A stretch of 64,000 nucleotides of DNA from Mycobacterium montefiorense (lineage in GTDB: Bacteria > Actinomycetota > Actinomycetes > Mycobacteriales > Mycobacteriaceae). Location of the stretch: contig NZ_BFCH01000018.1 of NCBI RefSeq assembly GCF_003112775.1, positions 310,001-374,000 on the forward strand. Reading direction: 5' to 3'. Below are positions 8,046-15,911 of the stretch, in pieces. Position 1 is the first letter of the stretch. The number at the start of each line of letters is the position of its first letter. Under the pieces are notes generated by a model, which was not told where the DNA came from, made no database searches, and saw only the letters and a program-made list of their open reading frames with translations. Both the position numbers and the translations under genes were made by a program.

Positions 8046-8913
8046 GAATGGCCAAGTTCGAATAAGTATCGGCATTCCCGTCTACAATGGCGAGGCGTCT
8101 CTTGAGCAGGCTCTCAGATCTATAAATTCTCAGTCGTTCCGTGACTATGAGGTGATCATCTCTGACAATGCATCCACGGATAATACGGCTCAAATTTGCC
8201 GAGAAATGGCTGCAATCAATCCTCGAGTGAAATACTTTCGTCAGGAAAATAATATTGGCGCCGCTGCTAATTTTAAGTTCGTTTTAGATAAAGCAGTGGG
8301 TGAATATTTTCATTGGCTTGCTGCAGACGATACGCGGTCAAGCAATTTCTTGGAATTAAATATCAACTTCCTGGACGAAAATGTCGACCATGTAGCGTCA
8401 ACCTGCCCGAACAGGTTCAAGGGGCAGGCCGAAGCGGACAATGTCACCTTCTCGCTTGTCGGCACTCCGGCCGAACGCTTTGCGGGCTTTATGGACCACT
8501 GCTGGCAATCTCAAGCTGTGTACTACTCTGTGGTTCGGACCGCAATCCTGCGCCAATGTGATGTCATCGGTCAGTCATTCTGGGCGGCAGATTGGGCGAT
8601 CGATCTGTTCCTTGCCTCGCGTGGAAACATAAATCGAACCGATGACGGCTGGTTGGAACTCGGTGTGTCGGGAGCCAGTAGCGGCGCGGACGCATGGCGT
8701 GTTCTGCGAAGTGGCCGCATCGAAGCTGTACTGCCGTTTTTCACTTTCTCGGCCCATGCGCTCAAATTGGCCAAGCCTTTCCCTCTGGCCGACAGATTGT
8801 CACTATTGTCTCGGCTTGTGGTTCTCAACTGGCGCGGGGCCTATGGGAAAGCATTCACCGCGTTGTATCAGCGGTACAAGGCCGGTCTGCGCCCAATGCG
8901 GAGGGGCAACTGA
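8023..8913 (+). CDS. Family 2 glycosyltransferase
   Basis: Up to 296 residues, a GT-A fold inverting glycosyltransferase. ISIGIPVYNGEASLEQALRSI is the classic GT2 start, followed by VIISDNASTDNTA (nucleotide-binding Asp) and FHWLAADDTR near residue 100 (DXD-like metal site). GTG at 8023, 8029 and 8044 are all possible because a 15-base repeat duplicates the start region; GTG 8044 with GGAAG eight bases upstream is equally good. Codon use is visibly AT-richer than in the core GPL genes, as in the three following minus-strand genes, suggesting transfer from another genome. Likely adds a serotype-specific sugar to the GPL oligosaccharide. Confidence 0.85.
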   Translation: MNVEDVNVNGQVRISIGIPVYNGEASLEQALRSINSQSFRDYEVIISDNASTDNTAQICREMAAINPRVKYFRQENNIGAAANFKFVLDKAVGEYFHWLAADDTRSSNFLELNINFLDENVDHVASTCPNRFKGQAEADNVTFSLVGTPAERFAGFMDHCWQSQAVYYSVVRTAILRQCDVIGQSFWAADWAIDLFLASRGNINRTDDGWLELGVSGASSGADAWRVLRSGRIEAVLPFFTFSAHALKLAKPFPLADRLSLLSRLVVLNWRGAYGKAFTALYQRYKAGLRPMRRGN

Positions 8914-9053
8914 ATGCTGCGCAGTATCAAATAAGTGCTTGAGGATGGACTAGCGGAGGGGGCAGAGCGGGAAACTTCGTCGCCGGTGTTCCCGAGTTAA
9001 AAACTCTGTAGAATCCCTGCCGTAAGTGCGGCGTGAATGCCGTTACTTACCAA

Positions 9054-9812
9054 CTAGTTTCGCCGAAGGTAAGCCCGCGGCCAGTACGTCACCCGCTCCG
9101 TCAAGGCACTCTCGTTGAACGGCCAGGCAGGCTCGACACAATCGAATTCAGGATGGCCTTCCAAAAACTCGTCTATTGCCGAGAGCGGATTGTTCCAAGA
9201 CCAGTCCTCTTCAGTTCTTGGAGCACCAGTCACCTGCTTCATGATTCCGTCGCACACGACGATATAGCTACCAGGGCTTACAATAGGTGAGTAAGCCTCA
9301 AGCTCTGCAGTTACGTGATCCTTGAGGTGATTGCTGTCCAAAATCACCAGGACGGTCTCCGATTTCCCGATCGCGCCCTTCACCGAATCAACGATCACCG
9401 AATCCACGGAGCTCCCCTGGATCAGGGAGATGGCCGGACTAAGTCGATGCTCCTCGATCGCCTTCCTATTGTGCGGGCGAATATCGATGTCAATACCGAC
9501 AACCCTGCCCTTCCCGATCGCCGCGCAAAGGCTAGCGTAGAAAATCAAGGAACCACCGTGCGCAACGCCTGTCTCAACGATTACATCTGGCTTAACCTCG
9601 TAGATGACTTCTTGAATTCTGAGCATGTCTTCTGGAAGCTGGATTATTGGCCGGCCGAGCCAACTGAACCCATATACGTATTTCGTATCCCAACCTGCCC
9701 TCAACCATGCTTCAGAAATGATAGAGAAAGCTTTAGGGTCACTCAAACTAATTACCGAGCCATCGCTTAGAGTGATAGTCGAATTCGATGAGGAATAACT
9801 AAAGTCCGACAT
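9054..9812 (-). CDS. CmcI-like (cephalosporin hydroxylase family) sugar O-methyltransferase
   Basis: 252 residues, ATG start at 9812 with AAGGAA upstream. YVYGFSWLGRPIIQLPEDML and VIVETGVAHGGSLIFYASL are hallmarks of the CmcI/cephalosporin hydroxylase family, with VVGIDIDIRPHN (SAM adenine pocket) and VLVILDSNHLKDHV (metal/catalytic acidic and His residues). Despite the family name, members in mycobacterial surface-sugar loci are believed to be SAM-dependent O-methyltransferases. It is the last gene of an AT-richer minus-strand group (aminotransferase, acyltransferase, this gene), so O-methylation of the same amino sugar, for example at O-2, is a reasonable inference. The decayed gene at 7679-8026 belongs to another subgroup of this family. 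Confidence 0.82.
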   Translation of the reverse strand: MSDFSYSSSNSTITLSDGSVISLSDPKAFSIISEAWLRAGWDTKYVYGFSWLGRPIIQLPEDMLRIQEVIYEVKPDVIVETGVAHGGSLIFYASLCAAIGKGRVVGIDIDIRPHNRKAIEEHRLSPAISLIQGSSVDSVIVDSVKGAIGKSETVLVILDSNHLKDHVTAELEAYSPIVSPGSYIVVCDGIMKQVTGAPRTEEDWSWNNPLSAIDEFLEGHPEFDCVEPAWPFNESALTERVTYWPRAYLRRN

Positions 9813-9872
9813 TGTTCCAATTCCTTTTAATGGGTCATCTGAAGTGGTTTTAATTGCTACTTACTGAACGGA

Positions 9873-10520
9873 TCACACCGAGCACCTCATGTGCACAAGG
9901 GTGCGCGAAGATTCGCCCGCGCAATCAACTGAAGGAATTTCTGAAAGCTCGACAAGCTCGCCATGCGGTCCGCGAGTCTCGTAGAGTGGCGTCTCTTTCA
10001 CTCTAGAAAAGCCGCACAATTCATAGAATCCGACCGCCGGATTATCGGACAACACCCTAACCCACACATCGCCAATACCAAGGTCCAACTTCGCCCAGTT
10101 GACCAAGCGTGAGAATGCGCTTCTCATCAGGCCAGGTTCCGACTTCCCCGCAAATCGGACAATTGCATCTCCTTCGATCCTCGCTCCAGCAGGATCTCCG
10201 TAGGCTAAACCCATATAGCCGTAATGGTCATTCGATTCAATATTGCTCACCGAAAACAATATCCGTGAAGGATCGCCTGCTACGGCCCCCGCAAGCCAGC
10301 CCGCCGTTCGCTCAGCGGTGGCGGTAAAATAGGTAAGGAAAGAAGCGGAATTAGAATTGCGGGCTTCCGTCAGCATTCTAACTGTGCGGTCGTCTATCCG
10401 GTCGGCCTGACAGTTAATTGGGAAAAGGCCATATGCTGTCCCTTCGACCGGCAGGCAGAGGGAAGAAAGATCGAGATCACCGACGCCCTTGAGGCACTGG
10501 AACAGCTCTTGGTACTTCAT
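9873..10520 (-). CDS. GNAT-family N-acyltransferase (putative amino-sugar acylase)
   Basis: 215 residues with a GNAT fold signature in the C-terminal half: DVWVRVLSDNPAVGFYELCGFSRVKETPLYE, the acyl-CoA-binding strand and the 'N..A..FYE..GF' helix typical of GNAT N-acetyltransferases. ATG 10520 overlaps the aminotransferase stop by one base (TGATG), so translation is probably coupled and the two act on the same substrate. The pathway inference is acylation of the 4-amino (or 3-amino) group made by the DegT enzyme on a nucleotide-linked 6-deoxyhexose. Whether the acyl group is acetyl, formyl, lactoyl or longer cannot be read. Confidence 0.75.
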   Translation of the reverse strand: MKYQELFQCLKGVGDLDLSSLCLPVEGTAYGLFPINCQADRIDDRTVRMLTEARNSNSASFLTYFTATAERTAGWLAGAVAGDPSRILFSVSNIESNDHYGYMGLAYGDPAGARIEGDAIVRFAGKSEPGLMRSAFSRLVNWAKLDLGIGDVWVRVLSDNPAVGFYELCGFSRVKETPLYETRGPHGELVELSEIPSVDCAGESSRTLVHMRCSV

Positions 10521-11656
10521 CAGTCAGCCTTGAATGTCGAAATGGAATTGATCACTCGCGATTGATCTTCACTGCTCATCCTACTGTGGAGCGGAACGGA
10601 AAGAATCTGATCAACGATTTTTTCGGTGACCTCCAGCGATCCCCTACGGCAGTCCTTGAGGTAAGAAAAACTGTGCCCAGCTTGCCAATGGATACCCGTA
10701 TCGACTCCACAATCCTTCATGTGGGCACGAAGTTCGTCACGACGACCGCCCAGCACTCGTACGTAGTACAAGAACGGGTTGACTTGGTCGAAGTCGCCAC
10801 GAGGGGCGTCGATCGAGTTGAGTGACGACAGCTCTGCGTAATATCGCTTACAGGCCTGTTGCCGCGTGGACCGGATTTCATCGATCTTTGAAATTTGTGC
10901 GACACCTATTGCGGCGTGGAGATTCGCCAAATGATATCTGAAACCGAGTTCTTCAATGTCATAGGTCCACGCACGCGAATTTGTATACATCTGCGCCGCC
11001 GGTTGGGTCATGCCAATCAGCCGCTTCGCGTGGAGCCTCGACACGTTATCGCGGCCGCGGACAACAATCGCACCGCCGTCAATACATGTGATTGTCTTTA
11101 CCGGATCGAAGCTAAACATCGTGAATTCGTGCTGATTGCCAGTAGGCCGGCCTTCGTAAAACGATCCGAAGGAATGCGCGGCATCGTGTAGCACCGGGAT
11201 GCCGTGTCGTTCCGCTACGTCAGCGATTGCGTCATGATCACAGATGAAAATGTCGTAATCCATGGCAATAATGCATTTAGTTCTGGGTGTGATCAATTCT
11301 TCGATTTTATCAGGATCGATACAGAGTGTTTCTTCTTTGATGTCTACGAAGACTGGGTCGGCCCCGCAGGCGCGTATGGCTTGAAAATCTGCGGCGTTGT
11401 TGAAGGACGGCGTAATTACCTCATCGCCGCGCCCGACATTCATCATCAGCAGTGAAAGATGGAGCGCAGCATGCCCAGTGCTAACTGCTACAACATGACG
11501 GTCATCATCCGAGTCGAGTTGACAAGTCTTCTCAACTGCCTCTTCGAACTCTTGAACATAGCTGCCCATGCCGAGCCATCCAAGTTCGAGCGATTCCACT
11601 GCAGCAGCAATTTCTTCAACCTCGATCAGCGGCTTGAATACTGGGACAGTCGCCAC
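10520..11656 (-). CDS. DegT/DnrJ/EryC1-family sugar aminotransferase
   Basis: 378 residues, PLP-dependent aminotransferase acting on keto sugars bound to a nucleotide. Key features: STGHAALHLSLL near residue 60 (phosphate-binding region), HDAAHSFGS with Asp158 (pyridine nitrogen), and the Schiff-base lysine in FSFDPVKTITCIDGGAIV (Lys187). GTG start at 11656 with GAGG upstream. It leads a three-gene minus-strand operon with the acyltransferase and the CmcI-like methyltransferase. It probably aminates the CDP- or dTDP-4-keto-6-deoxy sugar made by the nearby rfb genes. Base composition is lower in GC than in the rfb operon, so it may have come separately. Confidence 0.88.
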   Translation of the reverse strand: MATVPVFKPLIEVEEIAAAVESLELGWLGMGSYVQEFEEAVEKTCQLDSDDDRHVVAVSTGHAALHLSLLMMNVGRGDEVITPSFNNAADFQAIRACGADPVFVDIKEETLCIDPDKIEELITPRTKCIIAMDYDIFICDHDAIADVAERHGIPVLHDAAHSFGSFYEGRPTGNQHEFTMFSFDPVKTITCIDGGAIVVRGRDNVSRLHAKRLIGMTQPAAQMYTNSRAWTYDIEELGFRYHLANLHAAIGVAQISKIDEIRSTRQQACKRYYAELSSLNSIDAPRGDFDQVNPFLYYVRVLGGRRDELRAHMKDCGVDTGIHWQAGHSFSYLKDCRRGSLEVTEKIVDQILSVPLHSRMSSEDQSRVINSISTFKAD

Positions 11657-11768
11657 GAGTTAATTCACCTCGCAAATAGTAAAGTCTAGCTGCACCTGCC
11701 AAACTTGCCGACGAACGATCATGCAGTTTTTAAACATACACGTCGTATGAAGACCTGCTGGCGAGTCC

Positions 11769-11803
11769 CCGACGTTGATGTGCCCCGGGAACATCAACGT
11801 CGG
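11769..11803. terminator. Perfect 13-bp inverted repeat (terminator-like hairpin)
   Basis: CCGACGTTGATGT and ACATCAACGTCGG form a perfect 13-bp stem with a 9-base loop. It lies beyond the stop of the C-methyltransferase operon on the minus strand and upstream of the aminotransferase operon, the right place to terminate the rfb operon transcript. No U-tract follows, as is common for mycobacterial hairpins. It could alternatively be a mobile-element or recombination scar, since it sits at the edge of a gene remnant. Confidence 0.55.
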
Positions 11804-11928
11804 CGGAAACGCCGGGACGGATGTATGCATAGCACTGCTCGGCCCCAGCCGTTGGCCGCGGCATCGGTGGCGTAGCGCACCTCGAGTTCGGTGATCGATG
11901 GCCCGGTGTACGCGATACGTGGGTTCAC
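11794..11928 (-). pseudogene. N-terminal remnant of a second DegT-type aminotransferase
   Basis: Reading leftwards from GTG 11928, which overlaps the C-methyltransferase stop by four bases (GTGA), the frame gives MNPRIAYTGPSITELEVRYATDAAANGWG, close to the start of DegT aminotransferases of the 'GPSITE.EV.YV.DA...GW' type. One base later in another frame the family sequence continues as EQCYAYIRPG, then it is lost. The open frame stops at 11794 after 44 residues. So an operon-coupled aminotransferase once followed the C-methyltransferase and was cut off and frameshifted. The intact aminotransferase at 10520 starts differently and is not its continuation. Confidence 0.7.
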
Positions 11929-13148
11929 AGGAAGCTCAGTTCAGGAACCGCTATCACGAAGATCGCGCCTCCCTCAGCGAGATCTTTCAGCTGGGTCCGC
12001 ACTTCTTGAGCGATGTTCCTCGGCAGGATCACCACGTAGTCTGGCAAGTTTTCCCACAGCGCCTCGGGCGCTCGGATTGGAATGTGGCTTCCCGGCAGCA
12101 ATTTCCCCTGCTTGGATGGTGCGGCATCACAGACGTAGGGCAACAAGTCGGGCCTGACACCGGCGTAGTTCAGCAAGGTGTTGCCTTTGGCGGCCGCTCC
12201 GTAGGCCGCCACTCGTCGGCCGGCACGCTTCTGTTCGATGAGGAAGGCCACGAGATCGTCCTTCACCCGGTCGGTTCGCTTCTGGAACTCGGTATAGGTC
12301 TCCAGCCGAGTCACCCCGAACTGGTCTTCGCGCGCGAGCAGCGCCGCAACGCGCTCCGTTGTGACGATCGCAGCCTCGGTGTGGCACCCGTAAACCCGCA
12401 GGCTATGGCCGTGGGTCGGCAGTTCCTCGACGTCCCACACCCGCAGGCCTGCTTCGGAAAAGATGCTGGCCACCGTGGTGAGTGACAAATAGGAGAAATG
12501 CTCGTGGTAGATCGTGTCGAATTGGGTCTGCTCGATCAATGGGACAAGGTGCGGAAATTCCAGTGTGACAGTGCCTTCCGGCTTGAGCACCGCAGCCAAT
12601 CCCCGGGTGAAGTCGTTGATATCGGGCACGTGGGCGTACACATTGTTGCCGGCGATCAGGTCCGCCGACCGTCCTTCGTCCGTTAGTCGCCGCCCCAGGG
12701 CTTCGCCGAAGAATTCCCGCATGACGGGGATTCCCAGCGCCTCGGCCGCCGCGGCCGTGCTTGCAGTTGGTTCGATGCCCAGGCAGGGAATCCCTGCTGC
12801 AACAAAATTCTTCAGGAGATAACCATCGTTGGAGGCCACCTCGATGACGAAACTCTCGGGCCCAAGCCGCAACCGGTCGGTGATCATGCGTGCGTAGCCG
12901 GCCGCGTGTTCGAGCCAACTGCTCGAAGTGCTGGAGAAGTACGCGTAGTCGGCGCTGAACAGTTCCTCGGCCTGGGCATAGTCCTCGGTCTGCACCAACC
13001 AACAGCGGTGGCACACCTTCACCCGCAGCGGGTAGTGCACCTCCGGGTTGCACAGCTCCTCGGCGTAGACATAGGCGTTCGAGGGGGGCGCAAAGCCGAG
13101 GTCCACAAAGCTGTGCTCCAACGCCACGCCGCAGTGTCGGCATTTCAT
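11925..13148 (-). CDS. Sugar C-methyltransferase (TylCIII/NovU-like)
   Basis: 407 residues with the full three-part architecture of NDP-sugar C-3 methyltransferases: an N-terminal zinc-binding domain with Cys3, Cys6, Cys46 and Cys49 (CRHC...CHRC), a SAM-binding domain (FVIEVASNDGYLLKNF near residues 101-116, GNNVYAHVPDINDF, FDTIYHEHFSYLS) and a C-terminal Rossmann-like domain (GRRVAAYGAAAKGNTLLNY). The family adds a methyl group to C-3 of 4-keto or 3-keto NDP sugars, giving branched sugars. Its ATG overlaps the epimerase stop by four bases. In this context the substrate should be the CDP-4-keto-6-deoxyhexose from rfbF/rfbG. Confidence 0.88.
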   Translation of the reverse strand: MKCRHCGVALEHSFVDLGFAPPSNAYVYAEELCNPEVHYPLRVKVCHRCWLVQTEDYAQAEELFSADYAYFSSTSSSWLEHAAGYARMITDRLRLGPESFVIEVASNDGYLLKNFVAAGIPCLGIEPTASTAAAAEALGIPVMREFFGEALGRRLTDEGRSADLIAGNNVYAHVPDINDFTRGLAAVLKPEGTVTLEFPHLVPLIEQTQFDTIYHEHFSYLSLTTVASIFSEAGLRVWDVEELPTHGHSLRVYGCHTEAAIVTTERVAALLAREDQFGVTRLETYTEFQKRTDRVKDDLVAFLIEQKRAGRRVAAYGAAAKGNTLLNYAGVRPDLLPYVCDAAPSKQGKLLPGSHIPIRAPEALWENLPDYVVILPRNIAQEVRTQLKDLAEGGAIFVIAVPELSFL

Positions 13149-13696
13149 AAGGCGACTCCGGTGAAATCGGCACTCAATAACGGATGGGAAAGGTCACGAG
13201 CTGAAAGGTCCTGTGGCGGCAACGGCCACGCGATGTCCAGCCGCGGATCGTCAGGCCGCAGGCCACCTTCGGCGGCCGGGTGGTAGAACGCGGTGTGCAG
13301 ATAGAGCAACTCGCTGTCCGGCTCCAAGACCTGAAAGCCGTGCGCGAAACCTTCTGGAATGATTAGCATTTGCGCGTCATCCTGTGCCAGTTCCTGAGCG
13401 TGCCACTGCAAGAACGTCGCGGATCCCGTACGCAGGTCGACGGCGACATCCCAGACCCGCCCGCGAAGGCAGCGGATCATTTTCACCTCCGCATACGGCG
13501 GATGTTGGAAGTGCATGCCACGCACAGCTCCGACGCTGCTGGTTCGCGAGTGGTTGATCTGCTCGATCCGGCGCTGGCCCAGCACGGGCTGAAGTTCCTC
13601 GGCGCAGAAAAGCCGAGTGAACGCGCCGCGCGCATCGCGGTGCGGTATCGACTGCGCGATTTTCAGATCCGCCAACGGCGTGTCAACGACTTTCAT
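13145..13696 (-). CDS. dTDP-4-dehydrorhamnose 3,5-epimerase family protein
   Basis: 183 residues of the RmlC-like cupin family. VGAVRGMHFQHPPYAEVKMIRC has the catalytic His, GRVWDVAVDLR the strand with the paired Asp, and IPEGFAHGFQVLEP the second half of the active site; DDPRLDIAWP is the standard C-terminal motif. ATG 13696 is chosen because it overlaps the rfbG stop (ATGA); the longer form from 13711 is less likely. In this CDP-sugar operon it should epimerise C-3 and/or C-5 of the 4-keto-6-deoxyhexose, allowing an L-configured product. The nucleotide specificity is inferred only from the neighbouring genes. Confidence 0.85.
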   Translation of the reverse strand: MKVVDTPLADLKIAQSIPHRDARGAFTRLFCAEELQPVLGQRRIEQINHSRTSSVGAVRGMHFQHPPYAEVKMIRCLRGRVWDVAVDLRTGSATFLQWHAQELAQDDAQMLIIPEGFAHGFQVLEPDSELLYLHTAFYHPAAEGGLRPDDPRLDIAWPLPPQDLSARDLSHPLLSADFTGVAL

Positions 13697-14787
13697 GCTG
13701 TCGCCCAACACAATCCGGCTCCGGCTGCATCGGCGGTGTAGGCCGTCAGTTCGTCAGTGCTCGGCAGTTCACCCGATTCCATCAGGAGGCGATACCAGTT
13801 GGCAGTGTGGTGGATTGCCTTTTCAAGCTTCCAGACGGGACGCCACCCCAACTGCATCCTCGCCTTGGCGCTGTCCAGTTGCAGCAGACCCGCCTCGTGC
13901 GGCTGAGGATCAGACGTCACTTGCCACCGAAGCTGCGGCCAGGTGTGAGCAAGGTCCTGAAGTACCTGCTCGACGGTTCGGTTTCCTTCCCCGTCCGGGC
14001 CAAAGTTCCACGCACCGGCGCAGGCGGCGTCGCCGGCGAGCAGCCGGTGCCCCAGCAGCAGATAGCCGCTGAGGCAATCCAATACGTGCTGCCAGGGTCG
14101 CGTGGCGCGCGGCGAGCGAATGACGAGCGGCTCGTCGGCGGCAACCGAACGCACCAGGTCGGGAATCAGCCGGTCCTCGGACCAGTCACCACCGCCGATT
14201 ACGTTGCCGCCCCGGGCGGTTGCAAGCAGCGGAGCCGACGCCTGGTGCAGAAACGCGGTCCGATAGCTTGCGGCCACCAACTCGGCGCCGGCCTTGGACG
14301 CGCTGTAGGGGTCGTGGCCTCCAAGGCGGTCTCGTTCTCGGTACGCCCACGGCCACTCGCGGTTTTCGTAGCACTTGTCGGTCGTGACGACGACGATGGC
14401 ACGCACATCCGGTGATTGGCGGGCGGACTCGAGGACATGCGCGGTGCCCATCACATTGGTAGCCCAGGTGGTGATCGGCTCGCGGTAGGAGCGACGCACC
14501 AAAGGCTGTGCCGCCAAATGGAATACGATCTCGGGCTTGGCGGCCGCGAAGACCTTTCGGACGGACGCTTCGTCGCGGATGTCGAGGCGATGGTCCTGGA
14601 TCGTTAGCTTCAGGAGGTCCCAATGGCTGGGTTCGGACGGCGGGTCTAAGGCGAGCCCGGCGACCTCGGCCCCCAGCATATGTAGCCAGAGACACAACCA
14701 ACTGCCCTTGAAGCCCGTATGGCCGGTGACGAGGACGCGCCGGCCCCGATAGGCGGTCTCGAAAGCGTTCAACGCCAGCACTTCCAC
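13693..14787 (-). CDS. rfbG: CDP-glucose 4,6-dehydratase
   Basis: 364 residues, extended short-chain dehydrogenase. [21 protein letters not shown] is the NAD-binding motif specific to Rfb[18 protein letters not shown] the next signature, [14 protein letters not shown] the catalytic Thr/Lys segment, and [13 protein letters not shown] the Tyr-x-x-x-Lys pair; [13 protein letters not shown] is also characteristic. It converts CDP-D-glucose to CDP-4-keto-6-deoxy-D-glucose. GTG 14787 lies inside the end of rfbF (19-base overlap); GTG 14781 is another option. It is the second gene of the coupled rfbF-rfbG-epimerase-C-methyltransferase operon. The frameshifted homologue at 7301 is less than half as long. 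Confidence 0.92.
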   Translation of the reverse strand: MEVLALNAFETAYRGRRVLVTGHTGFKGSWLCLWLHMLGAEVAGLALDPPSEPSHWDLLKLTIQDHRLDIRDEASVRKVFAAAKPEIVFHLAAQPLVRRSYREPITTWATNVMGTAHVLESARQSPDVRAIVVVTTDKCYENREWPWAYRERDRLGGHDPYSASKAGAELVAASYRTAFLHQASAPLLATARGGNVIGGGDWSEDRLIPDLVRSVAADEPLVIRSPRATRPWQHVLDCLSGYLLLGHRLLAGDAACAGAWNFGPDGEGNRTVEQVLQDLAHTWPQLRWQVTSDPQPHEAGLLQLDSAKARMQLGWRPVWKLEKAIHHTANWYRLLMESGELPSTDELTAYTADAAGAGLCWATA

Positions 14788-15542
14788 GGCGCTTCGCCGC
14801 TACTCCAGAGCTCTTCGAGCGTGTTCTTATCCCGAAGCGTGTCCATGGGCTGCCAGAAGCCGGAATGCTCGAAGGCCATCATTTCGCCATCGGCAGCCAG
14901 ACGCGTCAGGGGCGCGCCTTCCCACGAGGTCTGGTCGCCTTCGATGTAGTCGAGCACCGCGGGGGAGAGAACGAAGAATCCACCGTTGATCAGGCCACCA
15001 TCGCCCCGCGGCTTCTCGGCAAAGCCCTTGACCACGTCACCCGAGCACTTGAGGGCCCCATAGCGGCCCGGCGGCAGCACCGCGGTGACTGTGGCGCGGC
15101 GCCCGTGCTGGCGGTGGAATTCGATGCTCGCGCCGATGTTCACGTTGCTCAGCCCGTCACCATAGGTAAAGCAGAAGGCCTCATCATCCCGGATATAGGA
15201 TCCCACTCGCTTCAGGCGGCCGCCTGTCAGGGTGTTCTCACCGGTATCCACCAGCGTCACTCGCCAGGGTTCCGCGTGGTGCCGGTGGACTTCCATCTTG
15301 TTTGCCGACATATCAAAAGTGACGTCCGACATGTGTAGGAAATAATTGGCGAAGTATTCCTTGATGACGTACCCCTTGTAACCGCAACAGACAACAAAAT
15401 CGTGAATGCCATGGTGGGAGTAGAGCTTCATGATGTGCCATAGGATTGGCCGTCCGCCGATCTCCACCATGGGTTTGGGGCGGATTGCGGTTTCTTCGCT
15501 GAGGCGAGTACCAAACCCCCCCGCCAGCAATACGGCTTTCAT
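14769..15542 (-). CDS. rfbF: Glucose-1-phosphate cytidylyltransferase
   Basis: 257 residues, the usual length for Rfb[26 protein letters not shown] is the nucleotidyltransferase signature with the pyrophosphate-binding loop and catalytic Lys; [18 protein letters not shown] and [15 protein letters not shown] are typical of the cytidylyltransferase branch; the protein ends APWKCW as RfbF proteins do. It forms CDP-glucose from CTP and glucose-1-phosphate and so commits carbon to the CDP-deoxysugar route. ATG 15542 has AGAGGG six bases upstream. First gene of the rfb operon; the promoter should lie in 15543-15911. Confidence 0.92.
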   Translation of the reverse strand: MKAVLLAGGFGTRLSEETAIRPKPMVEIGGRPILWHIMKLYSHHGIHDFVVCCGYKGYVIKEYFANYFLHMSDVTFDMSANKMEVHRHHAEPWRVTLVDTGENTLTGGRLKRVGSYIRDDEAFCFTYGDGLSNVNIGASIEFHRQHGRRATVTAVLPPGRYGALKCSGDVVKGFAEKPRGDGGLINGGFFVLSPAVLDYIEGDQTSWEGAPLTRLAADGEMMAFEHSGFWQPMDTLRDKNTLEELWSSGEAPWKCWR

Positions 15543-15911
15543 TGGTGTCCCTCTCGACAGCTCCGTCGGCTACTTCCGGGTCTACAGCGCCGCACCAGGT
15601 CCACTGTGCCACGACGCATCCGGCTGGCTACTTAGGGCCGGTGGGTGCTTCGCGTCAGGCCACGGGTTGCACGGCGCACAACGACAAGGGAATCGTAAAT
15701 CTCGATAGCGCCCAAAATCGGTGTAATCGCTGGCACTGAGACTTCCCGGATCGGTCTGGATGTCCGACTTGAACGCCGGTTTCGCTGGTGGTGACCCGGT
15801 AGTGGGAGTGCATAGCATCTATCAACGCCCTGACGAAGTCGATGAATGAGGTACGGCTATCGCGATAGAATTCTCGGGTTGGTTTACATCGGTCGACAAA
15901 TGAAAACGCAA
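15543..15911. other. Intergenic region upstream of rfbF
   Basis: About 370 bases without a supportable gene, between the GT4 gene stop and the rfbF start (both minus strand). It should contain the rfb operon promoter. I see no clear promoter consensus, hairpin or gene remnant. Confidence 0.5.

Noticed and set aside
6572-12000. Insertion sequence or transposase at the cassette borders
   Set aside because: Looked for transposase motifs, terminal inverted repeats and target duplications around the gene relics; found only the 13-bp palindrome and the 15-bp tandem repeat, neither with IS-like organisation.
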